Source of the DNA: Agapanthus africanus
Lineage: Eukaryota > Streptophyta > Magnoliopsida > Asparagales > Amaryllidaceae
DNA length: 64,000 nt
Reading direction: 5' to 3'
Assembly (NCBI GenBank): GCA_030015575.1
Contig: CM057344.1
Location: forward strand, 189,551,044 to 189,615,043
A model generated the notes under the pieces. That model saw nothing but the letters and a program-made list of their open reading frames with translations, was not told the origin of the DNA and searched no databases. How positions within the stretch are numbered: position 1 is the stretch's first letter; the number at the start of each line of letters is the position of its first letter. This document shows, piece after piece, positions 33,330 to 45,720 of the stretch. Position numbers and translations under genes: made by a program.

Positions 33330-34960
33330 CTACTACCTTCTCAACAGATCCATCCCCTATTCTGATGAAGTCAAACCCATGACTGTCACGTCAGAAATAG
33401 ATGATCTATCTCCGCTACATCTGCTTTAGTCTATAAATAGACATAAGCTACCTGTCCACCAATGCTTCCGCTGCTCCCACTGACTACGACAACCCTCTGG
33501 CAGAGTCATATACACGTGCACTTCCAAAACTAGTTTAGAACGACGCTATACTCATCCTCCCGCCGGGTCTCGCAGCCTGGAACAACAGCAATGGTAATTG
33601 TGGGTAAACAAGAACTTCCCTGTCACCGTCCTTGAGGCTACCTGAGTACCTCTCGGGTGCCTGAAGTTACCCACCTTATCTGCGGAGTGGCCAATGGAAT
33701 GTCAATCCAGATTGAATCTTTAGGTTCCTTATCAAATCTTCAGTAATCGTTTGTGGTTCTGGAATCACTTCCAGTTCTACCATACTCCCACTACCGTTTT
33801 CTGAAAAAAACATTTTTAATAAAACTGTGGCGAGTCTAGAACAATATTGCTATTGTTCATCCAGATGGTAGAAAGTCAACCCGCGTCATAGCCTGGGTCA
33901 ACCCACAAACAGCCATTACAGAAACGTGCCTTGAGTTGTCCAGTGTCTGGTTTTAATCATAAACCGGACAACTCCCCGTACCTTAACATCGTTAAGATAT
34001 GAACTGTTCTATATCCAATATGGAAACAGAGGCACTGATTTAATTGAACCAGATTCAAATCATGCAGCTGTCCCCAGCGCATGTCAACTAAATGGAAGGA
34101 GGCCGATCAGCGTTACTCAACTTAGGAATACTTCCAATTATGAGTAACCTGAAAGAGAAGCAAGATCTCTTTATCATTACTATCAACTGAATACCATACA
34201 CAAGTATCTACATCTTCGATCTCTTTAAAGAATCCCGATACTTGCTATACCTGGTTCTCTACTCTATTCAAATACCTATAACTTCTCAAAATTCGGACCC
34301 TGTGTTTCCACGAAACACCTGTCTAAAAACTAGAGAAGTCATAAGTAAACCGAATATAGTACGAGGACCAACCCTTCTGTCCTGATGGACCCTGGACAAC
34401 ATACAATACTCTGTACAAGTCCCTTGAGTCTGATAACTCATTCACTGTGTGTCGTAGGTTGAAAACTGTACTTATGGTTAAGAAAAATTACACCGCTGTT
34501 TAATGCTCCTTACCTAACCATCCACTGATATAGGTAGATGTCATAGACATAATTTCAAAAAGGTACATCTCACTCTATGAAAATAGACGTACAGATATAT
34601 CAATTTGAAATTGGTGCGTAACTGCGGATATTCAAAACCAAATATTTGCCGACCGGCAAACAGCCCAGGTGATTTCCTCAAATATCACCGATTACAACGA
34701 ATCCCGATATAATAAGGATGATCACCCAATTCCCACTAACTTACTCCCACTCATCATCTGTAAAACCATACAGATGTGAGAATTATACCTGGTAAATACA
34801 TACCCTGGAGTAAGTGTCTAATCGGGAAATCAGTTTTCCATTAACAGTACACAGTGAAACTGAAACATTGAAATGTTTCGTTGGGGTATCCTGGTATTCC
34901 TAGTAATGCCTCATCCATTATCCAAATTCACAACTGTAACCGTATAATTCTTTGCCACCT
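33330..34960 (-). pseudogene. Copia B3 integrase and RT N-terminal remnant
   Basis: Colinear on the minus strand with 42900-44470 of B2, with stops in every frame. No complete motif can be read. It is assigned by position between the leader/duplicated block and the RT box, and by DNA similarity to B2. Confidence 0.55.
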
Positions 34961-34984
34961 CTCCAAATCCCTTCATATGTCTTT

Positions 34985-35740
34985 AGTCATTACCTTCTGT
35001 ACACCCCTTTAGGCCAAATGGTTTTCTTCCTTCCCTACCGTTCGGCACCAGCCTATGGTTTGGAAGAAGACTATCCAAAAAGCATAAAGGGTGTACTGTC
35101 CTAATCCTAGGAGCACTCGCAACGCGAGAGAAGGTGAAGATAAAAGACACCTGAATGTACTTTATTCCTATTTCTCCTGAACCAGGATCCATCCCCGAAC
35201 TGGAACAAGTTCTTTTCGAGTTCGTATATAACCATACGATGGATTATCCAATAAAATGGGATCTTCGTAGTGATACGGAGTGTCCTGGAGAAATACAAAG
35301 GTGATTTAGGATTGGCGAACAAATACTTGGTTCGGTCGTGAATAGCAGTCGCAATTTACTTTGCCCTCTTACTAATCCCTTGCTTCGTCTGAACTTAATA
35401 CCTTCTGTACACCGTTTAGGCTAATTGGCTTTCTTCATTCCCTACCGGTCGGCACCAGCCTATGGTTTGGAAGAAGACTATCCAATTTGCGCAATAGGTG
35501 TACTACTCCTAAACCAAGGAGTACTCGCAACCTGAGAGATGGTGAAAAGAAAAGACAACTGAATAATCCTATTCGTTTTCTCCAGAACCAGAAACCATCC
35601 TCGAATTCCTTCGAGTTCGTATCTAACCATACGATGGTTTTGTCCAATGGAAGTGGACGTTCATAGTAATACGGGGTGTCCTGGAGAAAAGGGTAAAAGT
35701 AGGAGTGGCAATGAGGTTCGCAACTCAGACAATCCAAAAG
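34985..35740 (-). repeat. Tandem duplication in B3 interior
   Basis: Two units about 409 bp apart (near 34990-35330 and 35398-35735) share blocks such as ACCTTCTGTACACC, CACCAGCCTATGGTTTGGAA and ACCATACGATGG. B2 has the same duplication at 42060-42840. The encoded function is not recognised. Confidence 0.75.
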
Positions 35741-36114
35741 CCAGTGTTAAGTAGGTTCAGTCAACTTGGTCACTGAGTCATAGTCTAGGGTCGGGTCAAT
35801 GGTCGCTGCCAAAGAGAGAGAGAGAAAAGAAACACTCAGCGTGCACTCTAACCTAGATCAGAATGGTTACCAATTTATCTAATCTGGAAACCTCCCACAG
35901 TACCTCAAATTCTTCTCCAAACCTAAAAGAAGAATTAGTCGGGGTCACCCGAGGAGTATACCAACTCATCAGTGGGAATCGGGATCCAACTATCATTGCA
36001 TGATAACGTGACGGAATCCGCTCACGCTATCACACTCCAGAAGGTATGCGCATATCTGGCAAGTTTCAGTTCTTTTGAAACTCCCGATGTGATTTCTGCC
36101 CCATGCTCTTATGA

Positions 36115-36311
36115 CCTTGACTTTGGCCAACAAATCATAAGTCACATGTCAAGTTCTACCCGTCATTCTCCAGGTTGATTCGAATCCACCCGCACAAGCC
36201 CTTGACTTTGGCCAACAAGGCTATACGACTGTCCCAAACCAACGCATCTATCTATGCTGCATATGAATAACCAACAGCTACCAAACACTGTGCCTTGACT
36301 TTGGCCAACAA
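36115..36311 (-). repeat. Three spaced leader repeats, B3 type
   Basis: On the minus strand TTGTTGGCCAAAGTCAAGG, exactly three times: 36293-36311, 36200-36218 and 36115-36133. Spacers match those of the other elements, but the core does not. Confidence 0.9.
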
Positions 36312-36439
36312 ACACAGCTTGAATACTATTGACTACCCATATGAAACGACGGAGGGCTACGAATGGTTTCTGGCGAAAACCTTTAACGTAATGAACTTGA
36401 TATCGTCGAAGGAACGGATAGCTTTTAAAAATATAGTGA

Positions 36440-36690
36440 CGAAAACCTTTACTAAAGAGGTCACTCCCGGTGAAGGGATCTCGGCTCTTTCCCCGTAGAA
36501 TGGGGTGCAGGATATTCGAAATGAATACCACGATGCAAAGCAAAAGTAATCGGCTATAGTGAAGTTAATGCCCTGACGCAAACTTCTGTCCAAGGGGTCA
36601 CTCCCGGTGAAGGGATCTCGGCCCTTGCCTCGTCGACTGAGGAGCAGGATATTCCAAATGAATACCACGATGCAAAACAAAAGTGAACGT
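36440..36690 (-). repeat. Duplicated hairpin module, B3 leader
   Basis: Two copies of the module seen in A1, with hairpins at 36491-36505 (minus strand CCCCATTCTACGGGG) and 36628-36642 (minus strand CCTCAGTCGACGAGG). The first has CCCC/GGGG arms where others have CCTC/GAGG. Confidence 0.75.
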
Positions 36691-36699
36691 CCTTGCAAT

Positions 36700-38098
36700 A
36701 ACAGCTTTTTGAAAAGTGTTCCAACAATATCAGATTAGGTTTGTTTTAACTTGCATTGATCCGAATCAATGCAGTCCCATCAATTAATCACACCAAAAAG
36801 AACGAAAATATACTGACGTACGTATATGCCATCCGCATTCGCCACTGGGTCCCGTCATCACCCGTTAGGTTAGCTAACTAACGGCAGAGCGGGGACTGGA
36901 CTAGCGCGGATGAAAAACATATACAACATCTACTAATATATATACCAATATATAGTATTTCGCTCAAGGCGTGAATGAAATGCAACATCACAGAAATGTA
37001 CAGCATCACAGAACAATACAGATATCTGGGATCCCCGGGTTTCACAGAGCCACTACTGAAACCCGACGTTCCCCTGGTCGTGTGGATAGCCTGTGCAATG
37101 AAATCCTAGACCCCTACGGGTGCGGCAAGTTACCCGTCAAAACCTGAAGCGAGGCAGCCCCCTTCAGCTCCGTGAATGGACCACCCAGCACTTCACGGAA
37201 TCCGGTAACTTGGGCACCCCTCCTGGGTCAACCTGTACCCCCTACGAGTGCGGCGAATAGCCCGCCAATCCTAGAGTGAAGCCCCCTCCGTCTCAATGCC
37301 ATGAGATGCGGGCTTGTTGCCCTCCAGAACCCGGCTATCCGTGCACCCCTCCGCGGGGCAATCCTAGTACAGAAAGTAAAATATACATACAACGGGTACA
37401 TCGACCGCAACCAGGTCGTGCCCCAAAAGAATAATACAAACGGGCAGCGACGGCAGTCCACATGTCGGACGCTCGCCCCGCAATATCAAATGTACATAAT
37501 ACAACAAAACTGTACTAGCATTGCATCCAGGCTATCCCCCACGACCGATCCGCAACATCACAACAAATACATAGAACATCAACGTGAAAGTCACGTTCGC
37601 AAATCCGTCTAACCGGGCTATAGCAGTTAGACAGGATTTACCGATCGAGTGACATTCACGGTCGCAGATATAATGTAAATACTGTGAAAAATGTGTTTAA
37701 AATTTTCCGATTGATCAAACAATTAACAAGTGGGCCCCCAATCAAAACTGTAGCACTCACAGAAATCCTGGACCCAATTTAAATATTCCAAAATCCATAT
37801 TTTAAGCCCAGAAGGCCTCTGTAAAAAATTGGTGAAGTGATGTGAATAGTGCGCGGCGGAAGGGCCGCACAAATGGGGTTTTAGCGGCGGTTCCGCGCTC
37901 CAACTGTGGAGTTACTTCGTCAAATTTTTACAGAACTCTTATATTTTCCAGTACATCAATATTTTACAACCTGAAAAATTTTTGGACTTCAAAAAATCTC
38001 GACAGAAACTGATGTGAAGGGAAAAATACAGCTTTTGGAATTTTGGTCGATCGGAACTTAAAAACACATTACACAAAGCTAGACTAAGTTAATGGCGA
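36700..38098 (-). other. B3 leader, PBS-proximal part
   Basis: Non-coding; it contains blocks conserved in A1, A3 and B2 (for example 36835-36910 and 37225-37275, twice an arrangement of CCCCTACGAGTGCGG type). Paired GC dyads on the minus strand at 37898-37884 (GCGCGGAACCGCCGC) and 37868-37853 (GCGGCCCTTCCGCCGC). Confidence 0.7.
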
Positions 38099-38111
38099 GG
38101 CTCTGATACCA
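38099..38111 (-). promoter_or_regulatory. B3 primer binding site (tRNA-Met)
   Basis: GGCTCTGATACCA on the plus strand, which is the tRNA-Met PBS TGGTATCAGAGCC read on the minus strand, one base from the 5' LTR. Confidence 0.95.
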
Positions 38112-38112
38112 C

Positions 38113-40362
38113 TGTAAGTGCACGGCGGCGCCCCGGCCGTTAATCCGACGGCCAAACGCGGAAACGGTGATAAACATAAATTTTTGCGGACTTGGCAAAA
38201 CGGCACCACCGCGCACTAAAACCGGATCGTGCCATTAAACTAAATCTAGCTAACTACAAAGAGAAGGGAAGAGATGTATACCGACGATCCAAGTCCTCCG
38301 GTCTTCATCTCCACTCCGATCTCCTCGCGGGATCTCCGTCCGTCTCCTCCTCGTCGGAAAGGGCACCACGAAGCCGGGTACTTTTACGGGCTCCCACCTC
38401 AATACCGAGGCAACTCGGGCGCGAAGCTGGCGAATCGACGCGTCCAAGATTTGCTGTAGGAATATAGTGTAGAGTGTATGTCTCACTTTGGGGTTGGTTG
38501 CCATTTGTGGATGATGGAGGAAACAAGGATAAGAAAAATGGTGCTTGCATTTTTCTTGGCATGGAATGAGATCAAGAATGAAAACCTCTCTCAAAGATGA
38601 AGCTCTCTCTTCTTCTCTTTTCTTCTTCTCACTTTTCCCTCTCTCTTTTTCTTCTCTCTTTTCTAAAATGAAAAACCCTCATCCTTAGAAAAATGGTGGA
38701 GCAAGGATTATGAAGCAACAAGGGAGGTGAGTGTAGGAGAAAAGAAAGGGTGACCACAACCATAAACATAATCATCACAAAACTTTCCATCAACCTCAAA
38801 TCCATCCTAATCACATAATTACATGAAAAGCAAAGATGCTTATCACATCAACCCTTATGCAAATAAGTCCTCCACAAAGTGTAATTTGCAAAACTGCAAA
38901 TTACCCCCTCCATCGGAAAAGTCCGGCCGGGAAAGAACAAAGAAAAACCGGCCGGAACGGAATGCAAACTGGCAACTCCAGAAAACTGGTCCCGTAATAA
39001 ATTACAGGAAAACCCAATACTATGCATACACACCCGCATCTGTATTCCGTCCGGATACAAATGCAATGAGACAAAATCTACACTGTACTATACTAGGATC
39101 CGTCTTAAACCAAAGCCGGCTAGTAATATCCGTCCGATCCTGATGCGTGCAATACCGCACGTATCTGATCCAACCCTGCCATATAACCATACGGCCACTA
39201 GTACAAACTGTCCGATCCTGATCCGTGCAATACCGCACGTATCTGATCGGACCCTGCCATATCTCCATACGGCCTCTACAGCGTTTCGCCCGAAAGCTTG
39301 AGTAACTGAAAGTGTGGTGGACTCTAAAGACTCGTCAATACTATGGTTGTGGATTTAACCACTAGCACGTCAGAGGTATAAGCCAATACGTGACGGGCCA
39401 CCAGCTATTGACCAAAAGGGACGTCGATGAGTAAACTCATCCTGACACCCTACTGAGCCTGTCAGTGACAATATCCGTGCAGTCCGGTCCGTTCGTCTAT
39501 GAGTATCGCATGGCGGGCCTAGGGGGTTGGTAAAAGTCAGACCCCCAAAAGCGGTACAAGTCGTGTCGGAGTGAAGCCCAGAACACCCTGAGATACTACT
39601 GGAATACCTACCAGTAAATCTCCTTGCCTTGGCCAAGGACTTTGTGTAATGGCTCTCCTAGACACAGCACGACCTCACCCCCAATACCGGGAGAGACGAA
39701 CCCCTGAAGATACGCTCACTGCCTCCATGTGGCTCGGGACTGTACCCAACTAAAACCTGTTTGCATGACTCCTTTGAGCCGTGGTAGGGTAGTAATCAAA
39801 GTACAGTGGGAACTCACACGAGACAAATGACGATCCCCAGGTCGATGAACTAACCTGCACACATGTCACCTGGGAACTGCCATCTGACGTCTGGTATATG
39901 ACCAACTAGCATGTTCCCGGCGAGTCCTGTCCGGTGTACTCATAACCCAATGAGCACCTGTATACATCTTAGGTGATCCAACTGACACCAGTGGCTTGTG
40001 AGACCGGCCACCGCCCCTCGTCGGGGTCTCGACTGTATACACTAGTCTACTAATGGAGTATCGATGCCCAGTCTCGAAACTCCCACGACTAGGGACCTTT
40101 TAAGGATATGCTTGTAGACCCCCAGCTCCCACTTATATGATCGCCCTCATACTACTGGTGGTCAAGCAAGAATCCTAGGGGCTCTATCAACGTGTAATAG
40201 CGACGTGTCAGGTCACCTAAAACAGTACACGATGATAAAGGTAAACCAGATAGCATACTATCATCTCGAGCAAGACTGTCCTACCGGGATAGGTCCTCCC
40301 TCAATCATTACAATCACGTACCTGTGACCTAATAATTGACTCTGAGGGCACTATCTCCAACA
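38113..40362 (-). mobile_element. B3 5' LTR
   Basis: 2,250 bp, offset 7,979 bp from its partner throughout, so there is no length change between the LTRs. Palindrome at 39627-39638. Followed by the TATTA duplication at 40363-40367. Confidence 0.95.
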
Positions 40363-41103
40363 TATTATTCTTTTGGGATACGACCGGGTTGAAGTCGATG
40401 TCACTGTTGTACATATTTTCTTTTCTGTACTAGGATTACCCCGCGGTGGGGTGCATGGATAGCCGGGTTCTAGAGGGCAATGGGCCCGCATCTCATGGCT
40501 TTCAGAAGGAGGGGCCTCACTCTAGAATTGGTGGGCTATTCTCCGCACTCGTAGGGGGTAAAGGTTGACCCAAGGAGGGGTGCTCAAGTTACCGGATTCC
40601 GTGAAGTGCTGGGTGGTCCATTCACTTTGCTGAAGGGGCTCCCTCGCTTATGGTTTTGGCGGGTAACTTGCCGCACTCGTAGGGGTCTAGGTTTTCATTG
40701 CACAAGCTATCCACACGACTAGGGGAATGTCGGGTTTCAATTGCGGCTCAAAGGAAACCCGGGGCTGCCAGATTATCTGTATTGTTCTGTGATGCTTATT
40801 ACTTTTCTGTGATGTTGAATTTATCATGCCTGGGACGATTGTTATATATATTTATATATTCTAGTAGATGTAGTATATGTTTTACACCCGCACTAGTCCA
40901 GTCCCCGCTCTGTCGTTAGTTACGTAACCTAACGGGTGATGACGGAACCCAGTGGCGAATGCGGATGGCATATACGTGCATTATATTTTCGTTCTTTTCT
41001 GGTGTGATTAATTGATGGGACTGCGTTGATTCAGATCAATGTAAGTAAAACAAACCTATTTGATGTTGTTGGAACCAATTTTAAAAAACTGACATTACAG
41101 ACG

Positions 41104-41345
41104 TACTCTTTTGCTTTGCACAGAGGTATTCGGTTATGAATATCCAGCATCTCATTCGACGAGGTAAAGGCCGAGATCCCTTCATCGGGAGTGACCCTTT
41201 GGGCAGAAGTTTGCGTCATGGTAATAACTTCACTATAGTCGATTACTTTTTGCTTTGCATCACGGTATTCATTTAGAATATCCTGCACCTCATTCGACGA
41301 GGAAAGAGCCGAGATCCCTTCACCGGGAGTGACCTCTTTAGCAAA
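41104..41345 (+). repeat. Duplicated hairpin module, B2 leader
   Basis: Two module copies; the second has the intact hairpin CCTCATTCGACGAGG at 41288-41302. The first reads ATCTCATTCGACGAGGT, shifted but still self-complementary with one G-T pair. Confidence 0.75.
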
Positions 41346-41486
41346 GGTTTTCGCCACTATATGTTTATAAAAAGCTATGCGGTTCCTTCAACGATATCAA
41401 GTTAATTACGTTAAAGGTTTTTCGCCAAAAACTAGCCGTAGCCCTCCGTCATTTCTTACGATTATTATTTAGTATTCGTGTTGCGT

Positions 41487-41680
41487 TTGTTGACCTAGTC
41501 ATGGGGTAGTGTTCGGTAGCTAAGTGGTGCTTGTTTGTTGCATTTTAAATGCGATTGGTTAGGACAGTCGTGCGGCCTTGTTGACCTAGCCAAGGGTACG
41601 TGCGGGTGGGTCTAATGCAATCCAGGATAATGACGGGTTGAACATGACTAGCAGTTTATGGTTTGTTGACCTAGTCAAGG
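41487..41680 (+). repeat. Three spaced leader repeats, B2 type
   Basis: TTGTTGACCTAGTCAAGG at 41663-41680, with single-base variants at 41487-41504 (..GTCATGG) and 41578-41595 (..GCCAAGG). Each contains a TTGAC-type core. Confidence 0.88.
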
Positions 41681-42059
41681 TCATAAAACGCTAGGGGTAA
41701 AAACACACATCAGGAGTTTCTAAAGAAACTGAAACTTGCCAGGCATCTGCATACCTTCTGGAGTGTGGTGACTTGAGTGGATTCCATCAAGTTATCATGC
41801 GATGATAGTTGGATTCCGATACCCATTGATGAGTTGGTTTACTCCTTGGGTGATCCCGACTAATTCTTCTTTTAAGTTTGGAGGGAAATTTGAGGATACA
41901 ATGGAAGACATCCTGATTAGATAAAGTGATTAACTATTCTGATCTAGGTTAGAGTGTACGCTGAGTGTTTCCTTTCTCTCTCTCTCTTTAACAGCGACCA
42001 TAGCCGGACCCTAGACTATGACTCAATGACCAAGTTAACCGAACTTTCTTAAAACACTG

Positions 42060-42840
42060 GTTTTTTGGTTGTCTGAGTTGCATACATCATTGCTACTCCT
42101 TCTTTTACCCTTTGAGTTTCTCCAGAACACCCCGTATTATTACGAACATCCACATCCATTGAATAAATCCATCGTATGGTTATATACGAACTCGAAGGAA
42201 CTTGTTCCAGATTCGAGGTTGGATTCTGGTTCTGGAGAGATTGAATAGGACTATTCAGTTGTCTTTTCCTTTTACCTTCTCTCAGGTTGTGAGGGCTCCT
42301 AGGATTAGGAGAGGGTACACCTATTGCGCTTATTGGATAGTCTACTTCCAAACCATAGGCAGGTTCTGAAAGGTAGGGAATGAAGAAAACCAATTAGCCT
42401 AAGTGTGGTGTACAGAAGGTAATAAGTAAAGACAAATAAAGGGATCAGAAAGAGGGCTAAGTAAATTACGACTGTAATCATTCACGACCAAACCACATAT
42501 TTCATCGCCACTCCTACTTCACTTTTTTATTTCTCCAGAACACCCCATATCACTACGAACATCCACTTCCATTGGATAAATCCATCATATGGTTATATAC
42601 GAACTCGAAAGGACTTGTTCTAGTTCGAGGATGGACTCTGGTTCAGGAGAATAGGAATAAGGTTTATTCAGTTGTCTTTTATCTTTACCTTCTCTCAGGT
42701 TGCGAGTACTCCTAGGATTAGGAGAGTACACCTATTACTCTTATTGGATAGTCTTTTTCCAAACCATAGGCTGGTGCCGAATTGTAGGAAAGGAAGAAAA
42801 CCATTTAGCTTAAGGGGGTGTACAGAAGGTAACGAGTAAA
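42060..42840 (+). repeat. Tandem duplication in B2 interior
   Basis: Two diverged units (about 42060-42425 and 42500-42840), colinear with the pair in B3. Shared blocks include TTTCTCCAGAACACCCC, ATGGTTATATACGAACTCGAA, CCTAGGATTAGGAGAG and GTGTACAGAAGGTAA. The decoded peptides match no domain I recognise. Confidence 0.75.
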
Positions 42841-42899
42841 GACAAATAAGGGATTTGGAGAGATGGCAAAGAGATATACGGTTACAGTCATGAATCTGG

Positions 42900-44330
42900 A
42901 TAATGGAAGAGGCATTACTAGGAATACCCGGATACTCCTTTGAAACATATTCATGTTTCAGTTTCACTGTGCGTTGTTAATTGGAAAACTGATTTCCAAA
43001 TTAGGCCCTTGCTCCAGGGAATGTATTTACCAGGTTTGATTCTCACATCTGTATGGTATTACAGATGATGAGTGGGAGTAATTTATTGGGAATTGGGTGA
43101 TCATCTTCATTTTATCGGAATTCGTTGTAATTGGTGATATTTGAGGAAATCACCTGGGTTTTGCCGGACGGCAAATATTTGGTTTTGAATATCCGTTGTT
43201 ATGCACCAATTCCAAACTGATATATCTGTAGGTTTATTTTATAAAGTGAGATATAACTTTTTGAAATTATGTCCATGAAATTTACCTATATCAGTTGATG
43301 GTTAGGTAAGGAGCATTCAACAGCGGTCTAATTCTTCATAACCATAGTACAATTTTCAACCTACGACGTACAAGGTTTGTGTTATTCAACTCAGGGACTT
43401 ATACAAAGTGTTGTATATTGTTCAGTGTCCATTAGGACAGAGGGGTTTGTCTTCGTACTATATTCTGTTTACTTATGACTTCTCTAATTTTTAGACAAGT
43501 GTTTCGTAGAAATACAAGGTTTAAATTTTGAGAAGTTATAGGTATAAGAATAAAGTAGAGAACCATGTGTTGCAAGTATCGGGATTCTTCAAGGTAATCG
43601 AAAATGTAGATACTTGTGTTTGCTATTCAATTGATAGTAATGGTTTTGAGAAACTTGTTTCTCTTTCAGGTTTCTCAAAATTGGATGCACTCCTAAGTTG
43701 AGTAATACTGATCAGCCTCTCTATATTTAGTTGATATGCACTGAAGACAGCTGCATGATTTTGAATCTGGTTCCAATTAAATTAGTGCTTTTGTTTCTAT
43801 ATTAGATATATATAGAACCAATTTATATTTTAACGATGTTAAGGTATAGGGAGTTATACGGCTGATGCTTAAAACCAGAATCCGGATAAACTCAATGCAC
43901 GTTTCTATAATGGCTGTTGTGGGTTAACCCGGGCTTTGACGAGGATTTACTTTCTACCATCTGGAAGATCAATAGTGATATTGTTCTTGAGTCACCACAG
44001 TTTTAATAAAATGGACTTTTTCTGAAAACAGTAGTGGGAGTATGGTAGAACCAGAAGTGATTCCAGAACCGCAAACGATTACTAAAAATTTAATAGGACC
44101 TAAAGATTCAATGAGGTTTGACATACCATTAGCCACTCCACAGATATGGTGGGTAACATCAGGCGCCCGAGAGATACTTCGGTATACTCAAGGACGATGA
44201 CAGGGTATGAGAATTATTGTTGTTCCAGACCATGCGACCCGGTATGAGGATTAGTATAGCGTCGTTCTAAACTAGCTTTAGAAGTGCACATGTATATGAC
44301 TCTGCCAGAGGGTTGTCGTAGTCAGTTGGA
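42900..44330 (+). pseudogene. Copia B2 integrase and RT N-terminal remnant
   Basis: Heavily decayed. A fragment near 43470-43590 reads like the integrase segment with an aromatic DFS-F block followed by KVEN, as in copia integrases. The stretch near 44030-44200 is colinear with the integrase-RT linker and the N-terminal RT of A1. Stops occur every few dozen codons. Confidence 0.5.
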
Positions 44331-44820
44331 GCAGCGGAAGCATAGTGGACAAGTAGCTTATGTCTATTTATAGACTAAAGCAAATATAGAGGAGCTGGAT
44401 CATCTATTTTTGATGTGACAGTCATAGGTTTTGACTTCATCAGAATAGGGGATGGATTTGTTGAGAAGGTAGTAGGGTGTGATGTCCTGTTATTTGGATG
44501 ACATACACAGTGTAAGAAGTGAAATTCCTACACTACGATCGGTTATACTGTGGTTGTCACACAGTGGTTTCTCTACAAAGGATATGGAAATTATATCAGG
44601 CGTTCTGGTTACTAGATCTATGGTTTTAGATCTATATTTGGGAAGTGTCCCAATCTGGGTTCTTAGACAGTATTCTAAAGGTGTTTTAGAATGGACGACT
44701 CCTGGCACGGTGGTGTAACTGCAGGTGATGGAGTCACCCTCTCTAAAGGTTTCTTACAGACTAAAGGGGAGAGGGATGTGCATGATTGGCATATCACTTG
44801 CTTAGGCAATTGAGTCAATC
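44331..44820 (+). pseudogene. Copia B2 RT remnant with YLDD
   Basis: The 79-codon open stretch 44479-44718 contains the catalytic box CYLDDIHSV (residues 4-12), LRSVILWLSHSGFSTKDM after it, and then LVTRSMVLDLYLG. It is homologous in frame to B3 32994-33326 for about 55 codons; a frameshift then moves the following block (TTCTAAAGGTGTTTTAGAATGG) to another frame. The ATG is internal. Confidence 0.82.
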
Positions 44821-45415
44821 ATGAGATGTCAAGTACCACACCAGATGTTGTTTTTACACTAGATGCAATAACTTGTGATATTAATCCAATCCTGGAAAAA
44901 TGTTCTGATGCAGTTTTAAAACATAAATGGATGTTCTAGGGATTGGATAACGGAAGCCTTCTTTGGGAGACGACTATCATTTCAGGCTTCCAAGGCGACA
45001 TGAATGACAGAGTGACTATCAAAATTATAGTTTTTCCCTCTTCTAAGGGACAGTATGTTGGACAGTTAGTCCAAGGGGATACTGAGGAATGACAAGGCGC
45101 TTGATACTGATTAAATTCAGTGGATGATACAGTCTAAGAAGTTTGCTGGATTTGGAGTTCATTTATGAACTGGGTCCCATCAGATATCCAGACAAATTCT
45201 AAGATAGGTATTGCTCATTTCGGGAGATAGCTTTCTCCGCGAAGTTGAGATATTGAGAGACACAGAAAGAAACATTGGAGCGGATCCACTCACTGAGGCT
45301 ATTTCTCGAACACATTAGTTTTACAAATGAGTTTTGTGAAACTGATTAGTAGAGGAGTTGGATATTCTGTATCACACGAGTTGTGAGTATGAGACATCAC
45401 AATAATTAGCCTTAA
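44821..45415 (+). pseudogene. Copia B2 RNase H remnant
   Basis: Colinear with the B1 and B3 remnants. The C-terminal signature reads GADPLTEAISRTH near 45278-45318. Other RNase H motifs are lost to stops and frameshifts. Confidence 0.72.
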
Positions 45416-45430
45416 GTGCAAGTAGGAGAT
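45415..45430 (+). promoter_or_regulatory. B2 polypurine tract
   Basis: AAGTGCAAGTAGGAGAT, one change from the lineage tract, directly before the 3' LTR. Confidence 0.8.
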
Positions 45431-45720
45431 TGTTGGCTATAGTGCCCTCAAGGCAATTATCGTAATCGTAGGTAGCTGATTATGATGATTGAGGGAGGAC
45501 CTATATCGATAAAACAGACTTTATCATCATGTACATGTTGATAGAGCCCATAGGATACTTGCTTGAATACCAGCATTATGATGGCGATCATATATGTGGG
45601 AGCTAGGAGTCTATAAGCGCATTCTTAAATGTCCCTAGTCGTGGGAGTTTCGAGATTGGGCATCGATACTCTAGAGTAGACTAGTGTATACTGGTCGAGA
45701 CCCCGACGAGGGGCGGTGGC
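45431..45720 (+). mobile_element. Copia B2 3' LTR, truncated
   Basis: Starts TGTTGGCTATAGTGCCC. It stops inside the LTR after GACGAGGGGCGGTGGC, where unrelated Athila sequence follows. The Athila-like element therefore inserted here, or the two were joined by deletion; the other side of that insertion is outside the window. Confidence 0.8.

Larger units (their letters stand above)
30134..40362 (-). mobile_element. Complete Ty1-copia element B3 (antisense)
   Basis: A 10,229-bp element on the minus strand with two LTRs of exactly 2,250 bp, a PBS at 38099-38111, a polypurine tract next to 32384 and a perfect TATTA duplication. By eye I count about ten differences between the LTRs (about 0.4 %), so it is the youngest insertion here. 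Its interior (32384-38112) has no long ORF: leader, then broken integrase, RT and RNase H. It sits in the leader of B2, a member of the same family, in opposite orientation. Confidence 0.95.
40363..42050 (+). other. B2 leader, second part
   Basis: Continues the leader cut at 30133; the join is confirmed by B3, whose own leader has this stretch uninterrupted near 37430-37480. Non-coding. It contains the block with repeated CGCACTCGTAGGGG (40545-40690), the duplicated hairpin module and the three spaced repeats. No gag-like frame. Confidence 0.8.

Noticed and set aside
32499..33429. Plus-strand frames of 115 and 153 codons
   Set aside because: They are antisense to the RT and RNase H remnants of B3, whose minus-strand reading shows real family motifs.
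36163..36698. Minus-strand frames with repeated PFTGSD motif, as if a duplicated protein domain
   Set aside because: The motif is the translation of the duplicated hairpin module; in the other elements the same DNA is read in different frames with stops, so conservation is at RNA or DNA level.
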